A stretch of DNA of 64,000 nt from Polytrichum commune. Its lineage: Eukaryota; Streptophyta; Polytrichopsida; Polytrichales; Polytrichaceae. Below the pieces are notes generated by a model. The model saw nothing but the letters and a program-made list of their open reading frames with translations, was not told the DNA's origin and searched no databases. Made by a program: the position numbers and the translations under genes. Below are positions 1-11,649 of this stretch, piece by piece (the stretch's first letter is position 1; each line of letters starts with the position of its first letter). The DNA lies in assembly GCA_950295325.1 (NCBI GenBank), contig OX485809.1:12834001-12898000 (forward strand), given 5' to 3'.

Positions 1-15
1 ATTATGGGTAGTTGC

Positions 16-111
16 CACTACAAGGTAGACCTAGTGTAGTAGATTTGAGTAACTAATGCCTACATTGTAGTGGCGAAGAACCAATGACAACTACCTGTGT
101 TCCTTGTAGTG
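16..111. repeat. Short inverted-repeat element with CACTA-like tips
   Basis: CACTACAAGG at 16-25 is matched by its reverse complement CCTTGTAGTG at 102-111. The tips resemble those of CACTA (En/Spm) transposons and of the larger element at 9288-10275. No matching 3-bp target duplication is seen, so this could be a decayed mini-element or chance. The rest of 112-840 shows no gene or clear repeat. Confidence 0.3.
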
Positions 112-841
112 GGTTTTCAAATCCCCCTCGTTAAATCCTTTGGAATGCTATGGCAACACCAAAATACTATTTCCCAAGCTAAAGAAACTCCAAGACATAT
201 TTAGAAGCACATCATTTGAATGGTAGGAGTCTACATGTAGGACAAAATCACAAACTATTGAAGAGCACTAATGGACTTTAAATGAGGAATTAAAGATAAT
301 TAATGTTTTTAAATCCATATCAAGAAAGATGAACCATAGATTGTTATAGAATTCCTTCAGCCAATGTGACGTTAATTCTTTTAGATACTAGACGAGTCGA
401 TCTTGATATTTAGTCCCTTAAGTTTTGTAAATGTTTTGAGTTATACCAAAAAACTAACTGTAAGTGTGTACTTTCAATTGCGGGCAAATTGCTCACCTAC
501 AAAAAATAAATAACCTTGATGACAAACTCAACAAAATCACCATCAATCATAATTCCATTAACTATACATAATGCACACTTGGATTTTCAATGAGGTGTGC
601 CGTGGCATTGCATTGTGCATAATGTACTTTTGCCTTCAAGATGTATTTACATGTGAAAGGCCATTCATGCCGATACATTACCCCTACACACATAAAACTT
701 TGTCATGTTTATCTACGTGACAACTCATAAATTATGTTTCAATTCATGTACTATGCTCGGGAATGTAGGCCTTTTCAACAGCTCTATTTATCAACAATTT
801 TCAATGATGCCTTCATAATTGGTTCAACATATGTTGCCAAC

Positions 842-1306
842 TTAGAATTGAATTATTGATTCAAAAACAACTCCATAAACGTTTAGTGGATGGCCCTTGA
901 ATGAGATGTGTCCAGTGAAAATCTCGTAACATGTCATCGCATATCTATACACGTCCGACTTGTATGTGAACATGTCTTCATTGAGCTTGTGGTCTTTGAG
1001 TGCCACCAAAATCTCATGCGCCCTCCAAAATCCGATCCCCATGACTTCAACTAAGCATTTAAATTCAACTATGTTACGAATGAAGTTCAAGGCATTACGA
1101 TTAAATGGGGTCCCGGAGTTCCAAACCCGAAGAAGCACATTTGATGCCTTGAGGTCCTTGTGAATGATGCCATCCTTGTGCAATTGCTCCATGCCCATCA
1201 CGATCTGCACAGTTGGAGGGGTAAGTTGAAGGTTGAGGGAGGGGATGTTCACCACCTCTCTCTTTTGGAATAGGAAATTGACTAATGTTTGAGTAGATAC
1301 CGTCAT
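842..1306 (-). pseudogene. Protein kinase domain fossil (C-lobe fragment)
   Basis: The minus strand reads open for 154 codons and carries kinase signatures in order: a catalytic loop HKDLKASNVLL (normally H-R-D-x-K-x-x-N, so Asp, Lys and Asn are kept while Arg became Lys), an activation-loop end GFWRAHEIL (normally ...RAPEIL, Pro changed to His), and the F-helix segment YKSDVYRYAMTCYEIFTGH. The Mg-binding DFG is not recognisable; the position reads roughly V-E-F. The N-lobe (Gly loop, VAIK lysine, C-helix) is absent, and the frame upstream (1307-1500) shows no kinase match. It is therefore a truncated, mutated copy of a plant Ser/Thr kinase gene and probably not functional. The family assignment rests on motifs only. 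Confidence 0.65.
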
Positions 1307-1499
1307 CAGTCATTTGTTGGCCCTCTTACTTCACATGGAAGTGCTTGGACAACAAATTTAATGTTAACCGATCCCGTCACGATCATGTCTAAAATTACAT
1401 CAACATTGACAAAGTCTAATTTCCTTCTCAAGAGTGATTGGTACATGAAACTATTATGTAATGGATTAACTCCCTAGGTGAGCATTCAAGGTGGCCAAT

Positions 1500-4400
1500 T
1501 TGGGTTTTTCCTTGGCAAGAAAAATGTAATTTAGCTTTATATTCTAACTTCTAGTAGATTACATTAGAAATCTAGACCCGACTAAAAAAAATCAATTCAT
1601 TCCTCAAGTGTGCATTCAAATTGGTTGTATTTGTTAATTGGTATTGAAGATTTAGGTTCAATTACATGCCTCAAGGGAGCTCATCGTTGCAAACCTACAC
1701 AATATTTCAACTATCAATGTCACGTATGGGTATGATTGTATTTTCTCCTTGACATATATTCTACATGAAACTTCAAACCTATATCATAAAGGAGCAATTT
1801 TAGGACTCAATGAGGATAATAGACTTGTGTGTATACACATCGGACCCTTTGACCTTTTATGGGTTAACCTTTAGGGGTTGAAGCAAATGCCCCCCCCCCC
1901 CCTCCAAATCATCTAATTAAGTTAAGTCTAGTTCAAAAGTTCATTAAACAAAATCAACACCTCTTATGGTAGATTGACCATACATAGCGGGGATTTGTAG
2001 AGCTAGGATTGGTCTCAAAACATTTCATTGTATGTTGATATTGTTGGGCAATGCTGACTATTCGATAAAAACGTCCACCTCAACTTTAGGGGTTAATGAG
2101 AACTTGGCGTATGAATCAAATGGCCTCATTGTAAGGGAAGTTTTTGAGGTTGCCTCATTGGTCATAAGGGTCTCCCAACCTTAGATATTGTAGCCCACTG
2201 CTTGACCAATTGCATGAATGTCACCTTAGCTATTTAGTTCTACAAAATTCTATCATTCAATGTCAAGGTTTGCCTTATGATTTGTGTTCATGCAGTCCAT
2301 AAACCCAAGGGTGAGGAGAAGTGTCCTCGTGTAGGTATCTTGAAATCCTTACTTGCAAAACATAATTATATATAATTTCAATGGGATTTAGTTTCTACCT
2401 TATTGGCATATTTGTAATTCCAAAGCACTTCTTTACTCCCTTTGGAATCTACGTGGCCAAGTATTAGGTGCCCAAGTATTCCAAATTTATATTCTCCTAA
2501 ATCCACAATGTCAAGGTTAAGTGTCTTGCGAGAAATGGGTTGTGATTCCCAACATCATCACCAATATGTAATGTTAGGCATTAGATTATTCAATAAAATA
2601 AATGGTTGAAGTCCAAATTTTGCTTATGAAATTCCAAACCCGATTATGCTAGTTTAAGTCTAAGATCTTTCCATACTAATTATCATTCCAAGTATTATAA
2701 TAATAATAACAATAATAATTGATATGATGTGGCCTTAATACGATGTGAGCTCGAAAATCATCTTGAGTATGAAGGGACGGGTGATATGCCTACTTGACAA
2801 CTTCACATGATTTCCTCATGAACTTTGAGCCTCATCGCTCATGACGATTCCACATGTACCGATTAGGTACCATATGTTGAGTATGCCTTGAGGCCAAGAT
2901 CCAATACTAATTGAGAGAAAATTTTGGTAACCAAATCCAAACCTAGCTCATCAATCTAGAATATTTCAAGTGGTTGGGAATTTTTGGTATTGAGCTTAAG
3001 TATCCGAGAACATTCCATGTAAGTTCAACAACTCTCTTTTGAAGTTTTCATTAATTTACTCTTGTAATTATTAGCAAGATTACGAGTTCTTGAGGTCAAC
3101 CTAATTTTGGTAAGCCTTCTAATCCTTGACATTATTTGTGGTTACTCCTAAATCTCGATTTCTCCAAGACCTATAAGTAATTTAGTTTAAATCGCTAGAG
3201 TTTTAAAGTGGTTTCTCTGTAGCTTTTGCTAGGCCTACTTGTCAATTTTGAGTTGTATGCAACTTTTTTGTTTATTTTCTTCTCTTCTAAATTAAAGTGA
3301 CTTTTGAGTTCAAGTCTTCTTTTGAGGTTTCGCAAACTTCTACTTTTCCAAGTATATGTTTAAATCAAGTACCCTTTCAAGTTTCCCTAATGTCTATTTT
3401 TGGAATTCAAGTAACATTTAAAAGTTTTCCAAGTTTCTACTTTAGAGTCCAAGCATTTGATATTTCCATCTTCTAAGCTTTAGAGTTCAAGTAATTTTAT
3501 GAATCCTTTGGTCTCCAAAGGTTAATCCTAAGTAGTTTCTAAGGGGGTCTTCGAAAGGTCTTCAAGGGGGATCTTCAAAAGTCTTTAAGAGAATAAGCTC
3601 CCAATAAGTCTTCATGACGCTCACGTGAGATGTTCGATGTCGAATGAGGTGCTTTAGGTGGCCTATGTGCCTCTTTTATATAGTCTTTAATATCTAGGTA
3701 TGTTGAGATTTTTTTAAATGTTAAATTCAACCAAAATTAGTTATATATATATATATATAGTCAAAACCCCAAATATGTTCCTTTTGGTAGGTTTTCCCGT
3801 TGGTTGTTGGACATTCATTTATTTTATTGTCCTAAGGACTTCTAACTCCTTTCATCCGCTAGGGTCCTATGACATCCATCCATGATTTCATCCACATAGA
3901 CCCATATAAAGGCCTCTTAGCCACCCATCACTTATTCACCCTTTGCTAAGTTCCTTACACTACGCTTCTAGCCTATTGCCTCGTTCCCAATGTGTTATCA
4001 TGGCATTTCCCTGACTTTTGCCTCATTCTTGAGGTTTCCATAGCCGTCCCCTAGTTGTTGGGAACTTTGTCTATGTCCTTTGCCTTCTCAACAACTCTTC
4101 TTTGCAAACTCCTCCGCACACCCCGATTCTTGGTTCCTTTGTCGCTCTATAGAAGCGTGGCCCCACATCGGGGTCCTCACACATTTTTAGGTCAATTAGG
4201 GTCCACGGGTCACCCCAATACTTTGCCATCAAGAACAAAAACCTTCCGTTGTTTTAACAAAGACCCTTCATAAATCTCATGTGTGTGTGTGCACCATATC
4301 AATAGCCTTTGTTGTGGAGCATTCCTCATGGCCATTGTTTCTTCAGGTCCCCTAATGACGCACCTTCCTTGAACACCCACTTGTTGTCGTTCCCACCGTG

Positions 4401-5320
4401 GCCAATGTCACATGGACATGCACATCCTATATAATAAAAAGGACGTTGACAAAACAAGGGCTTCTTTGTCATAATACGACTCATGGGGTTGCCTCATTCA
4501 ACATGGCTATCATTTCTCAAAACAACGGCGGCCACACACAATATTGAAAACGTTAAAAAAAAATCAAAAGAACATTTCAAGCTATTTAAAGGCGACATTT
4601 CAACCTATATGTCCCACCTCTTATCTTCTTGACAAGGTGTTCTTCTTTTGTGGCGGTCTCTTTCGCCTTTCCTCCTATGGTCGCATCTCCATTACCTTTG
4701 TTATTTGGTGGCATTTGCGATCCAACACTTCTAATTTTGCATCATGAAACAACTGGAAATTGCTCAAATTCCTATTTACCAATGATTGTCCATACAATCC
4801 AAATTGTAATTGGTTTCACATAATCCAAGGAGAGTTATAGCTTCATTGTTGGGTTTTGGAACCAGTGCCATCTTGTAAAAAACTTGTCATCAAGGAGAAA
4901 CAATTATAAAAAGATTGTGCATTACAGATACACATACTAGCAAGCTCTGAAACCTTGAAGTTTTGGGAAGGCGGGAGGGACAATCCTCTGTCATGTCTTT
5001 AAGTATACATTCTAAGAGAAAATTCCGCTTTGAAATATTGTAGAAGATAGAGCATTAGATTGCTCATAGTCAATAGAAATGTAAGGGAAGAGGCATGAGA
5101 AACAATAAGGTTAGAATAAGACTACAATGCTAGTCCGAAGAGGTAAAAGAGTTATCCCATATTGTTTGTATGAACCAATGAAAAGAAGAAGAACAATAAA
5201 AGGCAAAGGAAGGAGAGCATGAGACTATCTCACTCCAAGCATTGTTCATATGCCTTTGTGTATGTGTATATGCTTGTGCAATCTTATCTCTAGTCCTATT
5301 GATATCCAAAAAATATTAAA
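1500..5320. other. Intergenic, no supported gene
   Basis: AT-rich DNA with only short, unconvincing reading frames. It contains a C-run at about 1890-1902, a TA dinucleotide run at 3742-3759, a short degenerate duplication near 3541-3600 (cttcaagggg/cttcaaaag type), and a relic at about 1860-2097 whose ends (ttaacctttaggggttgaag and aactttaggggttaatgag) resemble the inverted-repeat element at 22225-22812. Confidence 0.5.
3742..3759. repeat. (TA)n microsatellite
   Basis: Uninterrupted TA dinucleotide run of about 9 units. Confidence 0.9.
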
Positions 5321-5326
5321 ATAACA

Positions 5327-5625
5327 ATGATGGCCAATGACAATTATTTGACTGTCATTGGTTTGCCGGAATTTGCGTCAAGCCTATTTCTTGAAGGCAA
5401 CCTAATGCAAATTTTGGCAAATCATGAAAACCTTATTCACATTCTATCATGTAGGATTCCGTGTAGAATTTTAATCCATGAAATTTTCCTTAGACCTCTA
5501 GGCCTTCACCTTCCAGCGTGAAGTGAACATGGATGGTCTCTGCATTTTTGACCAATGAAAACTTTTAGATTGCAATGGTCATGGGCCTTCAACCTTGTGT
5601 GCGAAGAGGCCATGCGTTAAGTTGT
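5327..5625 (+). repeat. Decayed family B MITE copy
   Basis: Segments around 5445-5520 and 5540-5620 (gtgaagtgaacatgg..., gcaatggtcatgggccttca) align in order with the right half of the family B copies at 18645 and 52605. Both ends are worn, so limits are approximate. Confidence 0.45.
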
Positions 5626-5889
5626 ATGGGGACATGGTTATTTACAACTTATTGGTAAAGATCGCAAGTGTCTAGTTGTCATGAATCTCTAAAAAATAAT
5701 ATCAGTAAGTTGGCAATAAATGTGCTAGCTACATATCTTATATATTGTTCTCTCTCTTTAATATGTCATATTTGGTTGCGCAAGAAAGTGTTGTCTTCTA
5801 CATAATATGATATTTTGGCCTCAAATGTCCAACTATTGAGGTTTTCCAAGAATGAGGGCCTATTTTATTGTAAAATTCTATGAAAACAC

Positions 5890-6458
5890 GTGTATGGAAG
5901 AACAATTTTAGTAAAGAAGTATATTCACAACATCACACAAAATGGAGCCAAAATAAGTATAGTCCCACGATGGTGTCTTCACCATATTACGCAATATGAA
6001 AGTACAAACTCATTTCCTTTTGATGATGTTTGTCGATGTTGGAAATCGACATCTTGTTCAATTTATCCACTTAAAAAAGTTACATGTTCATCATATCTAC
6101 AACTGAAAACTCCGAAGAAAATTCCACTGGAAAATATGATAGTAATTAGGCATATTCACATACTTGACGAAGCTTGACTATTGGTGTTGGTTGGTCATCT
6201 ACATTAATCCCTTCCATTGACTCTTCATTTAAATCTATATCCAAATCGACCTCTCTATCCCATGCCAAATCCACCAAACTCATCCATGTTGTACTATGCA
6301 TTGACAACTTCCTTCATTGCACATATTCTTCAATAGGCATTTCTTCACTTTCAAGATTCAAAGATGAAATGAGACTTGCTAGTTCATTCAATGTTCTTCA
6401 TTCCTCATTTCTCACATTCATCATCCATGGCAAAATTGGCATTGTAATATGTAAGTAA
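5890..6458. other. Region with longer open frames, unrecognised
   Basis: Two adjacent + frames (5890-6177 and 6174-6458, 95 and 94 codons) are open but have no domain I recognise. The minus strand of 6170-6310 also gives a compact acidic stretch containing DLAWDREVDLDIDLNEES followed by DDQPTPIVKLRQ, which looks more protein-like than the + frames. This may be a fossil of a transposase or other gene on the minus strand. No function is assigned. Confidence 0.25.
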
Positions 6459-6849
6459 AATCGTGGACATCCTTCAATTGTGTCATATGATGTGGGGATT
6501 CATCCTCTCCACGCTTGAGAGCTCCGCGTAAGAATGTGCCTTACATTAGGCATCAACTTGGTCGTTGTCATGGTAGTGAAATTTCCATGTTTGTACTAGT
6601 CTAGTTTGCCTTATACAATCTTTCACAAAGACGAGAATGAACATGTGAACAAAAGCAATTTCAAAATTATGAGAACAATTGTAATTGAGGGCACATACCT
6701 TATCACCAAAGATGTTGGTAAATTCACAACAAAATTGAACACACATGTGTGTTCTATCAAGTTATATAAAAACTTCACAAGTGATGCATTATTGAGAGCT
6801 CCCCAATGCCATCCCTGGAACAACTTCACTATTGTGGGTGCACATTAAT

Positions 6850-8549
6850 TACCTATGTTATATGACAAAATGGGCCTAAAAAAGTTGTACTACAAGTGTC
6901 ATAGTTGTAATATTAGGGTAAATGAATACTATAAAGGTTGGTCAACGGAAAATGTGTCATATAATCGAGGTGTTATATTATTGAGGTGACATTGTAGGTA
7001 TGTAATGAAGGAATTTGGGTATACATCAAAATTGAATTGGATATGCAAGAGCATCTCCATCCACTTATGTATTTGAGTGTTATTTGGTTAGTTTCTCTTG
7101 TTATCCCTGTTGCACTGGTGGAGCCCATTTTCAAGGTCCAAGTCGGGCTTGTGGGTTGGCCAACTAAGGCCCACTTTATACATGGTATGGGCCCATCCCA
7201 ACTTTATCAACTTTTTGCAGGCCCAACCTTGTCACATGTAAAGTGACGAGGCCTGATTTTAGGCCCCGGTGTTCTTGAGGGGAAAGTGTAGTGAAAAGAC
7301 TTAACCACCGTGGACCGATAATAGAGATGTTCATTATCCAACATATGAGCTCAATCTGGCCCATGTTGAGAGTTCAGGCCGAGGAAAAACTTGTCTCGAT
7401 TTCTTCAAGCCGGCTTGAAGAAGACTTGGTGCCAAAATTGTGCCACCTAGGACGCCACACGGGATGAGTGATTGTTCGGGGCCAACCCAAGTATAGCACC
7501 CTTGGGCCAAATTTGATGAAATGAAGCGATCCTATTGGGCCAAAATTTTAGAGTTCGAGTTGGCCCTCAATCCGGCCCCAAGTATCAAGTGGGCCTAAGG
7601 GTTGGTTTCCACGTCCCTCGTAGTCCTGATAGAATCTAGATAATAGTGGGTTGGGTATGTTCTCATGAAAATAATAAAAACAAGCAAACAACCATATTTT
7701 GGTTGCCTATTAGAATGTGAAGGGTTGTGACCCTGGGCCACTAGAATTCCATGTGTTCACTAAACACATAAATTAACAGTGGTTAATTGGCACATACAAA
7801 CCCTACCCCATTATATTTCATGGACATTTATCCTTACTCCCACTAGAGTCTGATGGGCGAGCATCATACATGGATACCCACCCTAATACTATTATGATGC
7901 TTGCACATGCTAATCGTCGAGTGTATGGGAATGTCCAATGTTTTGAGAGTAGCTTTGTGTGCGTGAGTGAAAAGAGTTCCGACCATACGACATTTGGGTA
8001 AAGTGTTCTAGTAGAAAGTCATGACTCACACATGTGGATGAGAATTCAAAAATATTCTATTGTAACGGTGTTTGCACACACTTTGCATACCACCGGTCGA
8101 AACCAAGGAGTTCGGCTCTTCCTACTTGAATGAATCAATGAGAAACAATGCATAATACGAATAACATTATGTTTTTACTAAGTTGTTAACTAAATAGCAT
8201 AATTGAAATACTTTATTTCAAATTTTACAAGATTATGTTTAGGGTAGATCATAAATATGAACAATAAATTCTTATGTGTCCATCATAAGGGTTGGTTTAT
8301 ATCATATAGATTAATAATAATAATAAAATTTAATGTTTCTTATCAATAAAATACATAAAACATCTACATATTCACAATTTAGTAATGTGGATCATAGTGA
8401 CCTATACTTTCAAATGTTAACATCTAAATGTCCAAGCATTTTGCACATTGTAACAAACATTTTTTATGTGCCCTAAAAATCAAGGATTGCAAGACAAAAA
8501 GTAAAAAACTTTGTGAAGTGAACCTTTTTGATATGGATTTAAACCTTTA
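6850..8549. other. Intergenic, GGGCC-rich in part
   Basis: Between 7100 and 7620 the motif ggcccaa/gggcc recurs many times in both orientations, suggesting an old repeat, but I could not define ends. The rest is AT-rich with no gene. Confidence 0.4.
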
Positions 8550-8852
8550 GCGTCCCCACCAGACCGGGCATGGGGCATCCTGAGTTCTTAGGTGGCGGTA
8601 CCAACCCAAGTACATTTAAGACCTCCCCTGCCATGAATGCTTCATATAGCGGCTCTCCTCCGGCCTGCCAAGAGATTACTTTAACATTAGATACTTTGAT
8701 ATCTTAGTTTATCATGTGTCAGATAATAGGTGTCGTTGTCTTATTGATTGCTTCCTAATTATGGTGGGGGTATGCCTAAGCTTTGGTGGGCTTTGACTCA
8801 TGATGAGCTATTATATACTCTATTTGGCGTGTGCCCAGTCTGGTGGGGACGC
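8550..8852. mobile_element. MITE with ~26-bp terminal inverted repeats (GCGTCCCCACCAGAC...)
   Basis: The left end GCGTCCCCACCAGACCGGGC (8550 on) is mirrored at the right end, where GCCCAGTCTGGTGGGGACGC closes at 8852, with one mismatch. A short TA lies next to each end. About 303 bp, no coding capacity, so it must depend on a transposase encoded elsewhere. Superfamily not determined. Confidence 0.8.
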
Positions 8853-9429
8853 TCTAAGGGACATGCAAGGGGCTCAATATGCGTCTATATGCACAATTTT
8901 TTAGAGTGTCATCACATCTTTTGAAAGTATTTTTATACATTGAAGTTACAAATTTTTAAATCTTGTGTCAACATGCACTAGGTAGGCCAACATGTAGATA
9001 GATAGGTATGTAGGTAGTGGGGTCTATGTGCATTGGCATGCAACTTTTGCATGTTCAATGTGATTTTTGGAGAATGTTTCTATTCCAAATTGTTTGTTTC
9101 TATTTTTGAAAGTAAGTTCATTACTTCAAAATAAATTTGAAGACGAAGGCCTTGAAGGTAGAGGGGGACAAAATTAACACTTGAGCCAAAATCAAACACC
9201 TATAAACGCGCCCCAGGCTAGATCACATCTTCATTCTGTTGGGCCTCACCTATCCCACGCCTCCTTCATTAACCGGTCTTCTTACCCCACTACAAGAAAA
9301 AACGGTTCCATTCCAACAGAGTTCCAACAGAATTCTGTTGATTCTACCTGTTGATTTGGAACTCTTGATTCGGAACAATTTTAACACATATCTCTTGATT
9401 TAGGCATTCGTTAAATGTCCAAGTTATAC

Positions 9430-9632
9430 TAGTAAAAAAAAAAGTAAATTAGTAATTCCGCTCCTCACATCCCGGGCCTACACACAAACTACCAAGGACC
9501 ACCTTGCCTAGCCTAGAAATGAACTTAGCCACATACCTAACCTAGGCTAGGCCCAAGGGTGAAGTCCAAGGGTATCGATCCTTGAACCTCTTGGCTATCG
9601 CGAGGAGGCCTTAGCCACCAAGCCACCACTCA
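9430..9632 (-). mobile_element. tRNA-derived SINE-like segment inside the CACTA element
   Basis: Read on the minus strand from 9632, a Pol III A-box-like TGGCTTGGTGG is followed about 40 nt later by a B-box-like GGATCGATACC flanked by CAAGG/CCTTG, a possible T arm. Spacing and order match a tRNA-derived SINE head. A ~150-nt body follows and ends at a T run (an A run on + at about 9433-9443). No target duplication is clear. It could also be a decayed tRNA pseudogene. Confidence 0.45.
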
Positions 9633-9679
9633 TCACATGATGTGGAATGAGTATGTAAGACATTTGTATAAAGAGGCCG

Positions 9680-10085
9680 TAAAATTTATAATTACATAAT
9701 TACATAATTATATAATTATAGCAATTACATAAATTATTAATTACTGTAATTACTGTAATTGTTTTATTACTATAATTAGTCATTCCTGTAAATATTTTAA
9801 TTATTAATATCTGTAATTACTTTAATTAGTAATTGCTGTAATTAGTAATTATTGTAATTACTTTAATGAATAAGTACAATAATTAGAGTAATTGCTAATT
9901 AGTAATTAAATCTACTATAAATAGAACAAAATTACAATCATTCACAATTTACTATAATTGTAAATTTAAGTAATTAAAATAATTAAATATTGCAAATTAA
10001 TCAAACTATTTAATTATTGTAAATTATAGGAATCATAGTAATTGATTACTTCAACATAATTAGTGTTATTTAAAAATTAGAAAAC
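9680..10085. repeat. AT-rich degenerate tandem tract
   Basis: Repeated taattac / ctgtaattac / gtaattag units, almost pure A/T, form the centre of the CACTA element. It is likely an expanded simple sequence; no coding signal. Confidence 0.7.
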
Positions 10086-10550
10086 AATAATTAAAATTCC
10101 TCTGCTGAAATCAACAGATAAATGATCTTCCTTTGTTGAAATCAACAGATAAATGTTCCCTCTGTTGATTTGTGTCGCACAATGGATCCATTTCAACATT
10201 GTTTTTCCCAAATCTGTTGAAATCAACAGAAATTAGTTGATTTTATGTTGATTCGGACTGCGATTTCTTGTAGTGCCCGCACATGCATGGGAACTCTTCC
10301 CCGTTGGGCACCAATATGACAATACTCGGTCACTTAAGCCATTAAGCTCCTTTGGCATGTGAAGGAACTCCATCAATTAACTTGGGAATAAGGAAAGTGA
10401 TGTCAACTTGAATATTTGGAATATTGATCAAGTGTTGTCACATTGGTTCCCAACGGGAAGAGTTCCCACGCATGTGTGGGCAAGAAGACCGGGCAATGTA
10501 GGAGGCGTGGGAGGGGCGGGGCCCAATTGAATGAAGATGTGATCTAGCCT

Positions 10551-11590
10551 TGTCTAAAATGCAAACAACACCACATCCATGCCCTCCGCACCAAAAGACA
10601 CAATAAAGCAGTATGGGAATTAAAAAAACTTATAGTGTCATCAAAAAAGTCAAGATGTTATATTCTCATGAATGCAAGAACATTCAATAATGACCCCCTA
10701 GAAAACACGGTCCCTTCATGGATATTACCGTGTGTATGTGGTCAACAAAGATGCCATTGCAATGCTAGATTCAAACCCGATCTTTTATGTGTGAAAGGAG
10801 AGAGAGAAGAAACGTTGACCATGTGATGAGCGTGATTGGAATGCCCGTTCGACCCACCCTTGGCATTAAACCCTCAGGGCATAATACCAATGGTGTAGGT
10901 CCCGTGTGAAAGGACTACCATATCAGTCCTCACCCCCAATAGAACCTAATGACAACCTAACAATACAATTCATTGAATTTACATACTGTAACGATAGAAT
11001 ACCGGATGAAACTATAAACCGTAAAATATAAAAATATAAACCATTAATGGACAATATTGCCAACAAAGGTTGGAAGATAGACCCACTAATTGTCATTACT
11101 ACATGCGCTAGGGCTGCCACACATATCCCCTCTATGGATAACATTGAAACAACATTTAAAACCCCTAAGCAGAGCATCAAGAACACATTTGAGGCAATTA
11201 ATGTCATCGCTATACAATATGCTATGTCCATAATTTTGCACAAAAGAAGGATAGAAAATAACGAGCCAATACCACTTGACACACAACTACCATAAGAACT
11301 CCTAAAACACTAGCCAACCAATGAATAAAAAGATATCACAATAAACTAATGGAAGGCCCATGACTCAACATCCACCCCACAAAGTTATAACCTTTGCCCC
11401 TACAAACACTACAACCGCACCAACACATGGCCAACTTGGTCACCCCAGTTTCTATAGTGCCCACCCCGAGAGGGGTTAGTAGTCCTGCACCACTAATATT
11501 ATGTCCAGTGGACATAATATCAAGGGTGGGTCGAACATGCATTTCAATTATGCTGATCCCATTAGGGATCAAGGTTTCTTCTCTTTGATC
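10551..11590 (+). mobile_element. 5'-truncated LINE fragment, copy 1 (decayed)
   Basis: From about 10560 the sequence parallels the LINE at 46460-47676: aaatgcaa.caacacca, then codons for SKKSRCYILMNA, the cysteine-rich CVCGQQRCHCNARF, and further on GWKIDPLIVI and HKRRIENN. These are the C-terminal tail of a non-LTR retrotransposon ORF2. The frame is broken: a stop at 10826 is followed by about 110 bp not present in the other copy, and coding similarity resumes near 10950 and ends near 11295. A 3' UTR match (ctatagtgcccaccccgag) follows to about 11590. The 5' part is missing where the fold-back element ends. Confidence 0.75.
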
Positions 11591-11649
11591 TAGCCTTGGG
11601 GTATAAACGCCTCCCAATGTGAACACTCTGCTATCTTGAACCATTCCCA

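Larger units (their letters stand above)
9288..10275. mobile_element. Non-autonomous CACTA (En/Spm-type) transposon
   Basis: The ends are CACTACAAGAAAAAACG at 9288 and CGATTTCTTGTAGTG ending at 10275, the diagnostic CACTA terminal inverted repeat. CCC flanks both sides (9285-9287 and 10276-10278), the 3-bp target duplication expected of the superfamily. Subterminal regions are packed with both orientations of TCTGTTGATTT / AAATCAACAGA (9315-9365 and 10100-10255), like the TNPA-binding subterminal repeats known in this superfamily. The 988-bp interior has no transposase frame; it holds an AT-rich tract and a tRNA-like segment. Confidence 0.92.
9215..10550. mobile_element. Fold-back element with long inverted arms, split by a CACTA element
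   Basis: AGGCTAGATCACATCTTCAT at 9215 is mirrored by ATGAAGATGTGATCTAGCCT ending at 10550. The inverted similarity runs on through cacgcctccttcatt, ggtcttctt, gcatgggaactcttccc and gttgggcacca: the left arm is 9215-9287 plus 10276-10318, and the right arm is about 10441-10550. Removing the inserted CACTA element leaves about 345 bp, mostly arms. Its right end lies directly against the LINE fragment starting near 10551. Confidence 0.8.

Noticed and set aside
9680-10085. Possible CRISPR-like or satellite array
   Set aside because: Units are degenerate A/T words without regular spacers, inside a CACTA transposon of a eukaryotic genome.
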